The notes below the pieces were generated by a model. The model was not told the origin of the DNA and did not search any database. It worked only from the letters and a program-made list of their open reading frames with translations. Position numbers and translations under genes: made by a program. Of a stretch of DNA of 64,000 nucleotides, positions 35,635 to 46,400 are shown one piece after another. The first letter of the stretch is position 1; every line of letters begins with the position of its first letter. Origin of the DNA: Yamagishiella unicocca (lineage: Eukaryota > Chlorophyta > Chlorophyceae > Chlamydomonadales > Volvocaceae). The stretch is taken from NCBI GenBank assembly GCA_003116995.1, contig BDSL01000018.1:372001-436000 (forward strand). Direction: 5' to 3'.

Positions 35635-38600
35635 TTATCGTACATGTACGGCAACCCTAGTGTACAGCTGCCGTCGACGTGGCCAGCGTCTCTTGCCTTT
35701 GGGGACCCCGACACGTGAGCAAGACCCAGATCTTGGTTGATCCGTCGTCTTGGATCCGCCAGAACAGCTGTCCCCCGCCTGGACCCTCACCTCGCGTGTT
35801 GCGATCTCATCACGTCGATGTAAGCTCGGCCGGCTGCCGTGCCCTCGTCCATCCCTGGAGGCATCAGCGACACGCCCCACGTGCCCGCGCTGTGCTCCCG
35901 TGGCTGCGCCGCCAGCGACGACTCCGTCCACTCGCCGTGGCGCCCGGCCCACAGGTGCTTCTCCGGCTCCAGGCGGGCAGCGGCCGCGTCGGCGTGGTAC
36001 GGGATGCGCTCGTAACCTTCGCAGGAAACGACATCAGCGGGGGTGAGGCCAGAGGGACGGGGACCAGAGGAAGGGCGCGTTTTTAGCACGAGGGCTTCGG
36101 TAGGTTGCAGCAGTTCCACGGCACGCAGCGAGGCGGGGCCAGGTGCACGGTGCAGGCAAGTACCAGCACACAACAAAGCCCTTCCGCCTCCGGAAAGGGA
36201 GGCGGGAACTCCGCAACTAGCCTCACCCGGTCGCCTTGCCCTAGCAGCCACACAGCAGCCCTCGCCCCTCCCTGACTCCCACCCCTTCGCCATGTCGGGT
36301 AACTACGCGGCTGTAAGCTACCGGTATCCCTTCGCCCAACCTCACCGATCATGGAAGGGTCCAGTTGCTGCCCCGGGTCGGGCCGCAGGTGGCCGTGCAG
36401 CGCCGCCGCGCCCGCAGGGCCCCCCAGCAGCTGCCCGTCGTACAACACCAGCAGCTGCCCGTCGGAGTTGTTGCGCCGGAAGCTGCCCATGCCCCCCATG
36501 GCGCCGCCGCTGCCGCTGCCGCCGGTGGCGGAGCCCCCCGCCGAGGACGCCGCGCCGCCGCGAAGGTCGTGCTCCGCGCCGCGGCGCGCTGCGGCTGTCG
36601 CCGCGTGCTCCTCGCACTCGCGCTCCAGCATCTGCCGCAGCCGCTCCTTGCACTCTTCCACAAAGGCCAGGGCCTCGGGGGTCGGCATGGCCGTGGCCGC
36701 CCGTGCGCCGTTAGGGGCGCAGCTGGTTGCGCCAAAGGCGTCAGCGTCGGGCGGCACCAGCGACGCCAGCTCGGCCTCCAGGGCTGCCAGCGCCAGCGCC
36801 GGCTCGTCCAGCTGCCAGAAGCTGGTGGGGAAAAGGAGGGCGAGGAGGGACAGAGGCGCTGGAGACAAGCACAGGAGCATGCAAAACCCGGCAAGGCGTT
36901 GTGGAGTGTGGTTGGCAGGGCAAGCTTGAGGAGGTGTGCGCATGCGGGTGTTCCGCGCCACGTGCGCCAGCCCCCTCAGCGATCGTGACGAGATGCCACG
37001 TCATGGCCTGCGAACCATACCGCATCGCCGCGTCCCTCACCATGGCTGCGCAGCCAGGCCCGGCTACGCAGCCCACGCTGCAAGCCCGCCGCCAGCCCGC
37101 AACCCTCACCTTAGAGGCGGCGCCTTGTCCCCCAAACTACTCCCCCCATCTGCCTGCTGCTGGCGGCATTGCGATGACGGCCCGGGCCTCAACCCGGCGG
37201 CCTGCTCGCCGTCCGATGCATCCTCCAGCTGCTTCCTCTTGGTCAGCAGCGTGCCACACCCCCCACCCAGGCTGCCTCCGCTGCTAAGCCTACGTCGCGG
37301 GAACACGGAAGTAGCCGACACAAGCGCCAAAGGCGAAAGCGACGGCGCCGGCGCCGTCGCCGGCGGCGCCTTGTCGGCCTCCTCCTCCACCTCCATCGCA
37401 GCTGGCGTCGCTCGGCCCCCCGAGCCGCTGCCGCGCTGGGGAGTGACACGCCCTGGGGGCCACGTGGGCAGCGGCGGCGGTGCTGCGGTCGCCGCCGCCG
37501 CCGCCGCGGCCGACAGCTTGACAGCGGCCTCGTCATCGACGCCTCCAGATGACGCCGGCTGGTGGGAGGTGCTGGGTTTGAGCCCTCCAGCTCCACCTGG
37601 GCCTCCCGGCCGACCGGAGGTCCGGGCGGCAGCTTCCACGTGCGAGGTGAGCTCCGCAGCTGCGGTGGACGGGGGGTGCGGCATGGATTGGCAGGCCGTC
37701 AGCGTGTGGAGCTCTCATCAGCAGCCGCATCGGGAGCTGCCCACGTACTGTGCAGACGTGCCGCACTGACGCAATGCAAGCAAGGGCTTTGGGTCGGCGC
37801 AGGAGTTGGCGGCGATGTAGGCATGGCGGCGATGTAGGCATGGCGGCGATGTAGGCATGGCGGCGGGGAAGCGCAACGCAGCAGGCGGGTGTGGCACAAC
37901 CACAGCGGTCTACATTGCTCACAACCATACCACGCACCTAGGCCCAGCGCACAACGACCCTCTCGGCATTGCAGTAGCCTTTGCCCCCCATCCCGCTACC
38001 TCCCCCCGTCGGGGTCCGTTGTTGTCTATGTCTGTTCGAGCCGCCCTCCCCGCCGCCGCCCTCCCCGCCGCCGCTCCCCCCCCCCCGCCTCCCCGGATTT
38101 TTTCGGACATCCACGGGTTTCCCTCGAACCCCGCCCTCCCCGCTGCTTCCCTTCCCGCCGCGCCGTTCCAAGCTTTCAACCACGCTATGCAATCGTATGC
38201 ACCAAGCGTTTTCCTGATCGGTTTTACGTACCAGTGCTGACCCACGGGTTTCCTCTCATACCCCCGCCACGGCGGCCTACCCTCCATCTGCGCCTCCATG
38301 TGCATCATCGCAAAGTACTCGTGCGCCATGGCCTCCTCCGCACTCGCCCGCCGCCCGGGGTCGAACTGCAGCAGCCGCACCAGCAGGTCCACAGCCACCT
38401 CGCCAGCCTGGCCGAAGCGCCGGTGCAGCGTGGGCGCCCTGCGCACCGGAGCAGTAGCAAAGAACATTGCGTACGTCCGAAACACCAAAGCGCACAAGCG
38501 GCGGGCAGTGCCGCCCTCAAAGCAAGGACTAAGGACTGCAGGGCAGCGGGTTCGGCTGGGCCCTGGATCAGCGTTGGTGCCGGGGGAGGGGCCGGAGGGT

Positions 38601-41600
38601 GGGCACTGCGGCCCCCGTCTCGCAGCACAGCGGGTGGGTGCAGGGGGGTGCGTGCGCTGGGAAGGCGAGTAGGGAGAGGCCCAAGGGGATGGCAGGCGGC
38701 GTATCAGTTGCCGTGCGCTGAGGTGCGTTGCCCAAGGGGACGGCAGGCGGCGTATCAGTTGCCGTGCGCTGAGGTGCGTTGCCCAAGGGGACGGCAGGCG
38801 GCGTATCAGTTGCCGTGTGCTGAGGTCTCGCGCCCACCTGCCGGGGATGTGAAAGAGGTACTGGCGCCATGCCTCGCTGGGCACCGCTTCGATGCAGGCC
38901 CATGCGGGGGTGCCGATGACCGCGAACAGCGCCGACAGCTCGGCGTAGGCGGAGGCGCTGCCGCCCCGCTCCCCCACGCCGTAGCGCTGGCCGGCGTGGG
39001 GCGTGAGCGGCTTGCCGGTGAGGGCAAACACGGGCGCCACCTGCGGGGCGGTGGTTGGGTTAGCATACAGACATAGGTGAAATAGGTTACACGACATAGG
39101 TATAATAGCTGGCGCACTGTCTTCGGACGCATAGTTGTGGGCGCATGCTGGAGCACTTTGTAGTGACTACCGGTGGTTGGGGTGGGGCCGAAAGCATGGA
39201 GAGGGGCCGAAAGCAGCGGTAACGTGACGAGGGGCTGGCAGCAGCGAGAGCGCATTCCATAAGCGCAAAGTTTCCGCGGTTCTATACGCATGCAGGAACT
39301 CAAACGGGCCTCAACATTATCGGAAAAGTCCGTTCCAATAAAGTGCGCTCTTCCCGCCCCAATCTTCCCGCCGACGCCGCCGCTGCTCCCGGCCCTTCCC
39401 CCCACCTGCAGGTGCGGCGTGGACGCCTTGCCCAGGAACGCCACCCGCTGCAGCAGCTCTCCAAACACGCAGCCCGCCGACCACATGTCGATGGCGCTGC
39501 TGTAGCCCCCGCGCGACATGACCACCTCCGGGGCCCGGTAGCACGGGGTGCACACCACCGACGTCAGCGGAGGCTGGTAGCCGCCGTCAGGCGCCGGCAC
39601 CGCCACCAGGCCAGCGCGCTGCGCCCGGGCCCCGCAGCCGGGCCTGGGGGCCCCGCAGTCGCCGCCGCCGCCGCGCCAGATGGGATCTCGCCGCGCGGCG
39701 GCCACGTACGCGTCCGTCCCTCCCTCGAGCTCCATGCCGTCGGAGCTCTGCCGCAGGGACTGGGGCTCCGGCACGGGGGACATGCTGTGCAGGGCAGGGC
39801 AGGGCAGGGCAGGACAAGGCAGGGCAGCGCAGGGCGTGAAGGAGGCACAAACAGGGGTGCGGATCAAAGCACCACTAACCGCACGAAACGGGATCTGGAG
39901 CATTAATTGGCGGGCCTGCGGGGCCAACAGAAGACAGCGGCGCAGCTTGGCCAGCAGCAGCCTTGGTGGCCTGGACACGCGCATACGGCAATCGCTTCCT
40001 GCTTCAAGCGCCTGTTCCGGCGAACGACGTGCTATCCTGCATTCCCGTCACGGGTGGTGCACTCCAGCACGGCTCCTTACCCTGCATCACCGGCATCGCC
40101 GGCATCCTGTGGCGGGCCCATGCCCAGCGCCTCACCGCCCTCCTTCGCGGATCGGGCAGACCCAAAGTCGGCCACCTGGACCATCCCACGCAAGGGCCAG
40201 CAAAGAGGGCAGGCGTGAGGCAGCCAATACGTCACAAAGCCGTGCGGTAGGCCCCGTCGCCGCTAGGAAGGTAACTGCCACCAGCGTGCCAATCACCAAC
40301 ACGGCCGCCTTCTGTGACCTCTTGCCCGCCCCGCTCCGGTTTCCCTTACTGTGTCGCCTCGCTCGCCCCCCGCCCAAACCGACACTCCACCTGCACCACG
40401 CTATCCCGGCCGCTTCTCCCCCGTCCGCCCTCGTTTCCGCCCCGCCCCGTCCTGCCGTCATGGCGCCCCCGAGCGCCCCGGCCCCCCCACGCTAGTAGCA
40501 ACTAGGCTTTCGGTTCCGCTTCCGCATGTGTCACATACGCATTTCATTTTGTGTGTGTGTCAAACACGCATTTTTCACACCGCGCCCCCCGCCTCCGCCT
40601 CCTCCTCCTCGCACCTTGAGCACCCTGCGTCCCTCGGCCAGCGAGAGCAGCACGTTGCCCGTCTTGATGTCGCGGTGCCACACGTTCAGCCCGTGCAGGT
40701 ACCTGCCGACACGGCGGCGACGCCTCCGGGATCAGTCGGCGCCCGCCCTTCCCCAGGAGGGCCCGATTGCAACGAGTGGGATGCCAAAAGAACACTGTGC
40801 AAGCTCGCCATGGCTATGAGGACGGCTGGACCTGAACCCTGGCACCTAGCTGCCGCAAACGATCAACCCAGACTCTTGACACATCATTCGTGCAGGCTGT
40901 TGCTAACAGCTGCGGGTCCGCCGCACCGAGTTTAAGTTCCAGCCATCCCTAACGTCCGGGCCGCCCGTGGCCTCTCCTTCCCCCCCTTCCAGCCACCCAA
41001 CCGGCCGCCCGGCCGTGTCCGAGCTCGAGCCCACCTGAGTGCGCTGAGCAGCTGCCACAGGAGGCTGCGCACCTCGTGCTCGGGCAGCTGGCCGCGCATG
41101 TTGAACAGGTCGCCCTGATGCGGGATTTGGGTTGGGGGTGTCGCCCGCGGGGTGAGTGCAGGACTCAACACTTGGGGCGGCTAGGACGTGCAGAAGCGGG
41201 TGTGCTGCACCGGAAGTGGCCGCCCCTCACCCCGCCGCACTCGCCTGTTCGCAGCACTCCATGGCCATGTAGCAGTCGTAGCTGGTGGGCACCAGGCGGC
41301 CGCCGCGGAACACGTACTTGCCTGCAGCGTCAGGAGACGGGGGACTTCCGATGAATCGCTCCAGGGGGGCGTTTGTGGGGTGAAAATTGGCGGTTTGAGG
41401 GACGATACTCGTGCCGTACAGAACACGGTGGGTTGCAGGGAGGGCCTGATTTGCAGTTAGGGGCAGGTCGCGTCCAGATACAACCGTATCCTCCTCCCTG
41501 TGCGGCTCCGCTGCCCTGGCAAGCAGCCGGTGACTGACCCGTGGGTGAGGGCTTGAGAAAGACGTCCTTCAGGCGGATGATGTTTGGGTGCTGGTGGGAC

Positions 41601-43039
41601 CGGGGCAGGGCAGGAGGTGAAGGGCACATGGGAGGTTGAGCGCACGCCTAGCCACTCGAGTCGGCGCCATCCCGTCAGCCAGTGCGCATCACAGGCACCC
41701 TTGCGCCTGCTGGACAGCCAGCAGGGCAGCAGCTGGATGGCAAGAAGTACGGCGTACGTGGCGCCAAGTGGGCCGCGGGCAGTTCCGCGGGGGCCCTCCC
41801 TCCACAATTCGAGGCGCTTCGCGCACCCCTCAGGATGCATGAAACACAATACTAGCTACCGGTATACAACTCGTCGAGGAAGCCCCCGCAGGCGGCGTCT
41901 ACGACCGGTGGCCCCACGGCACCTCCGCGGCGCCTCCCGCATACCTCCAGCCGCCTCATGATGCACACTTCGCGAAGAACCCTCTTGGCATAGTCGGGGC
42001 TGGCGAACACATCGCCCACCCGCTTCAATGCCACCTGCGGGGAATGCGACGCACGCGGAGGTTCAAGAGCGTGGAAAGCGGGCACCAAGGGGGCGTGCAG
42101 CAGGCGGAGACATGGGTGAGGTAGGCAGCTGCCTTGGCCGGGTACCAGTAACTGCCCATTGGCCGCACGCATGTCGCCATCTGAGCTCCGGCAACCCGCC
42201 AAAGTGGTTGTTTCTATAATTCCCTTTGTTCACCTCGTCCCTGCGTTGTGTACCCCTTGTTCCCTGTGCTGTCCCCAAACACATCGCTGCTGCTGCATAT
42301 CCCGACGGCTCCTCGCTTGCTGGTCGTGGGCGTGAAAAGGCGGCCACGCAGGCTGAAAGGTTCAGCGTGGATTCAGGGTTGTGGGGTTTTGGTTGCCGCC
42401 GCCCTGCGACTTAGGCGCCACTTTCGCAAGCAACAAACCTGGTGTATCGATGTTCAAGTTACCATCTTTGAGTGTTTGTGAAGTGTTACGCCTTGTTTTC
42501 AAATGCCTCCCCTAAGTTCCTTCCCCAACCTGTGACGGGGAAGAGTTTTGCAATATTGCGGGTTCTGGGGTTGCAACTCGCCGCAACTAGGGGCGCCAGG
42601 CTACGAGGTCACGCGACGGAAGACCTTCCGACGCCGAGACCTCCAAATCGACTGACGTATAAACACTTAAGGGTCAACGCATGTCAGAAAGACGTCCTAG
42701 AGTATGTGGTTCACATCGAGGCAAGCAATATCGCCGTCGCGCCGTATTGCAACCCTTCGGACCGAACGTGCGCACGAGCGCACCTTTTCGCCTTCCAGGC
42801 GATCCCATGCGAGGCAAACCGCTGAGAAGGACCCCGTACCGAGGACCTTACGCAGTTCGTAGCGAGTCCCAACCTGACAAGGCGTGGCCGAGTCTCGTCA
42901 GCCATTCCGACGTCAGCCTCCCGACATCGGTGTACATCTGCAGCACCGTTGTCAAACATACCTGCCATGTGTCTCGGTCAACGTAGTATACGCCAGGTTC
43001 ATGTGGGCTCGCGACTATGCGGGAGAATTCGCCAGGCAT
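35635..43039 (-). CDS. MAPK-like (CMGC group) Ser/Thr protein kinase with long C-terminal tail
   Basis: CDS complement(join(35635..35767, 35791..36016, 36346..36821, 37110..37713, 38281..38438, 38838..39040, 39406..39784, 40081..40175, 40615..40702, 41035..41114, 41245..41321, 41539..41590, 41945..42034, 42962..43039)), 912 residues, all in phase. Catalytic features are VALK (Lys30), helix-C Glu48, HPNIIRLKDVF, HRDIKTGN (135-142), DFG (158-160), CTPCYRAPE (APE 271-273), DMWSAGCVFGELL and LLQFDPGRRASAEEAMAHEYF. The catalytic residues look intact, so an active kinase is likely. The predicted first exon (SPHEPGVYYV) lacks the first two glycines of the usual ATP loop. The DFG-APE stretch is about 110 residues rather than 20-35. 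One intron (41244-41115 in gene sense) appears to use a GC donor. Residues after 434 are mostly disordered, with conserved-looking LDEPALALAALEAELA and YERIPYHAD. The first and last three exons are less certain. Confidence 0.82.
37808..37860. repeat. 17-bp minirepeat in kinase intron
   Basis: GGCGGCGATGTAGGCAT, three head-to-tail copies, in the intron 37714-38280. Confidence 0.9.
38104..38263 (+). repeat. Dispersed intronic repeat family C, copy in kinase intron
   Basis: It contains the core CCACGGGTTTCCCTCGAACC within 38104-38130. A related block follows (ACCAAGCGTTTTCCTGATCG, then ACCCACGGGTTTCCTC) at about 38195-38263. The 27-bp core is identical, in reverse complement, to 48099-48125. 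The second block aligns with 48785-48866. All copies are in introns. Confidence 0.85.
38681..38831. repeat. 51-bp tandem repeat, three copies, ending at a splice donor
   Basis: Units begin CCAAGGGGA.GGCAGGCGGC at 38681, 38732 and 38783 and are nearly identical. The third copy decays about 7 bp from the donor of the kinase exon 38838-39040 (gene sense minus). Confidence 0.95.
39790..39835. repeat. AGGGC pentanucleotide array at a splice acceptor
   Basis: In gene sense (minus) this is GCCCT repeated, so it forms the polypyrimidine tract directly before kinase exon 39784-39406. Confidence 0.9.
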
Positions 43040-43417
43040 CCTCCGTCCTATTATATTCCGGTGCCTATAATCATCCCCAAAGCATTGAATGTGTCTGCTA
43101 GATGTCTATTAGCGGCAGCAGCGTGCGTACACAGCTATTAGACGCAACTCCATCCAGCATGACAAGTCGGACAGCAGTTTTCAATGAATACAGGCCGTAG
43201 ATACTGAGCACAAAAAAACAAAGGAAAATAATACTTGCCATCAACGTAGTGCAATTACAACTCTACAAATATCACTGCAGACTGCACTTGGCCCCGTGCG
43301 CACTCCGCGAAGTTGATGGAAACGGGTCGGTTTTGTGCTAGCGGAATCTGCTACTAAACAAGCGATGAAATATCTGCAGACGTAGGACCGAGGGGGCGGT
43401 TAGGCTGAGGGACAGAA
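43040..43417. promoter_or_regulatory. Shared kinase / 5-phosphatase 5' region (378 bp, divergent)
   Basis: The start codons at 43039 (minus) and 43418 (plus) are head-to-head. The interval is clearly AT-richer than its flanks (for example AAAAAAACAAAGGAAAATAA around 43212) and must hold both promoters and 5' UTRs. No specific factor site is assigned. Confidence 0.65.
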
Positions 43418-46400
43418 ATGTCAAAGGATCCTTTTGGGTGGCCCAATCAACTGGTGAGGAGGTCGCGCTGTTCTTCATACATTGCGCTGCGCTCTAATCC
43501 ACCTGAAATCTCTGCCAATATTTGTGTCTGTGCAGGGAGCTCCGGCTGCTGCTCCTAACACCACCTTCCAAGGTGTGGGGTACGGGCAGGGGCCGCCGCT
43601 GACTTGCCTGTAGCTCATCAGTCGTGACGCGTTGCCGTGCCGCTTAGGGGCTGCCTTTCCCGTATGCCAATGCGCCCAACACCTCGTCACCTAACCAACG
43701 CCTTAACAAACTCCCCGCCCCTCCCCGGTCCCGGCTGGCAACCCTTGATTCCTATTGCCACCCCGCATCCTGACGCGCCGCAGCTTCCTTCAGCCCCCTT
43801 ACCACCGGTCAGCAGCAGCCGGCTCCAGGGCCGTCCGGTGGCTGGGTGTCCTTCGACGATGACAGCAGCAGCGGCGGGTTCGCCGCGACATCAACAACAC
43901 CTACCACGGCCCCCACCGCGTCCGCCCTCACTGGCGCAACACATTGGGCGCCACGCTTTGATAACGCGCCGGAGCCGGCATGGCCCAATCAACCAGCACC
44001 AGCGCCGGCACAAGCGATGCCGACCTCCACAGCTAGGCCCGTCTTTGTAGAGCCGCTGAGGCGGCCACCAGTCCACGTCCCCACCTCAGTCCCGGCAGCA
44101 ACAGCCACCAGCCCGGTGTTCGCGGTGTCGCCCAGCTCACCCGGCAGCGCTAACGCCTTTTTGCCGTCATCATTCCCTGCCGCACAGCCAACCTCACCCT
44201 CCCTTACTCCCCAACACGGCGCGTCTGCGGCTGCCAGCGGCAGCAGCGGCATAGCTAGAGCCCCAACCTCGGTGGAGCCAGCCGTCGGAATCGCCATACA
44301 CAGGCTGCCGCGACCCCCCACGTCCTCATCCCGTGCCCCCGCGGTCGCGGGCTCCGCCAACCCATTTGGGTCACAGGCCACGACCGTCCCCGCCGCGTCC
44401 GGCGTCAGCAACCCTTTCGCCGCCGGCACCCATCCGCAGCCTGGACCCTCGGCGGCCGCCCGCAGCCTTGATCCTTTCGCGGACCTCTCGCTGCGGCCGG
44501 CGCTGCCCAGACCCCCTCCCATGGCGACCGCGAAGGGCGCCGCCGCAGGGACGGGGTCATCGGCAGTGGCAGTGGCGGGGCCAGCGGCAACGTTGGGGCC
44601 AAGCTTAGCATCAGCGCCACCAGCAGCAACAGCTCCGGCGCGGTCACCTCTTCCGCAGACCGCAGCGGTCACCTCTTCCGTGTTCCCCACCTTTGCCGCG
44701 CTGCACCAGCAGGCAGCAGCCGCGGCGGCGCCTCGGGGTTTGCCCGAGGCATCCCCGGCGGCCGCGACAGCGCCGCCGCCGCACCTCCCGGCGTCCGCCA
44801 CGGCTGCTTCCCCTGTGGTGCCGGTCACGGCATCTGGGACCTGGTGGGAGCGGGACAACGGCGTCATAGAAACCACCAGCTTCGACGCCTTCTACTCGCC
44901 CCTCAAGACGGCGCAGCTGGGGCAGCAGCGGCACGCGGGGGACGCCGCCGCGACGGCGGCGGCGGCGACGATGCAGCCGCCGCCGCCACCGCCGTACGCC
45001 GCCGCCCTCGACATGCCGTCTCCGACGGCTGCACCGCGGTACGAGGGCTTGCTGGCCACATTCCCGCAGCTGTCATCGCCGCCGCCAGCGTACACGGAGG
45101 CGCTCGGGATGCCGGAGGCTCCGCCGGTGTCGCCGCGGCCACCGCCGTCGTACGAGGAGGCGGCCGCGCTGCCTGCGGCCCGTGCGGGTGCAGCGGGACC
45201 CGACCTCCTGCGGGCTGACACGGTGCCTTCATGGGCCAGCTTCGACGACGGCTTCGGGGTCCCTTCCCTCGGTGGTTGCCACAGCCTGGACTCAGGCAAG
45301 CCATCGGACGCTGTGGCCGCGTTGTCTCCTAAGTCCGCCGCCGCCCAGCTGCCGCCGCCCAAGTCGCTGCATGCGCCCCTGCCCGAGCAGATATGCGTCG
45401 AGGTGCGTCTGCCGCCGCTTAAACCCAAGGGCGCGGCCTGTCCTAAGAAGCTGGCTGCGGGTATGGGCCTCGCCTTCGCGGCCCCGGGGGGGGACGGCGC
45501 GGCGGCCCTACAGTGGTGGTTGAAGCCCCAGCAGGGGCACGTGGTGGGGCCCGGTATGGGCCCCGACTTCTCGCTGCCGGCGGGTGCGGCGCCCCCTCGA
45601 GTCGCCGAGGACCGCGACTCCGCGCCCGCGGCGGCGGTGCAGCTCACTCAACCCGTGGCGGAGCTGTCGGCGGCGTGCTGCATGCTGCTGGATGACGTCA
45701 GCGGTGGCTTGTGGACGGGTGGGTTTGCTGGCGTGGAGTCGGGAAGGCTGCTGGGGCATGGCATGGCAGGAGGGCTGGGATGGGGATTGAGGGGGAAGGT
45801 CTGGCGAGGAGGGGTCCAGATATCTGGGCTGGCTCGGTCCTTGATGTGGTATTGTGGTTGCTTGCATGGATGGGAACGTCTGTAGGCGGCGTTGGGAACG
45901 CGCGAGCTGTTTCCTCAAGCGCTTCGGGAGGTACGGGTGCTTCCTTCTGCGATCCCGCGTCAAGCTTGTCATCCTCCCCCGTCGTCGCCTCGAGCTTCTC
46001 GTCCTCCTCCCGTCTGCTGCAGGCCACAAGGACGGCAAGGTGGTGCGCTGGAGCGTGGGGCCGAGCCGCGCAGCAGCGTACGAGCACCACTGGCGGGTGA
46101 GGGGGCGGGACAGGAACAGCGGACCGCGGCGCACAGCGAGCACGTGCGTGGCAAAGGGGGGGGGCAGGGTTGTTGGTGATGGCGCAGTGAAACAGGCACC
46201 ACTAGGGGAAACCCGCTAATGGGCACCCCTTAAGGGAAACCCGCTAATGGGCACCACTAAGGGGCACAAGGGCAACATGCATGGGGTTTGGGGTTGCAAG
46301 GGACACCCGTTTTCAAGGAAAAACCCATTTGGGGTTTGGGGTAGGAGCTGTGGTCGCGTGGCGGCGGCTCTGTGGGCCCACCTGGCTCAGTCTCAGCCGC

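Noticed and set aside
43637..44050. Alternative plus-strand frame at the start of the 5-phosphatase gene
   Set aside because: It overlaps the better-supported exon 3 in another frame and stops early; the spliced frame continues for 640 codons into the WD40 region.
46281..46345. GGGGTTT-type repeats considered as an interstitial telomere
   Set aside because: Only scattered GGGGTTTGGGG motifs, not a run of the algal telomere unit TTTTAGGG.
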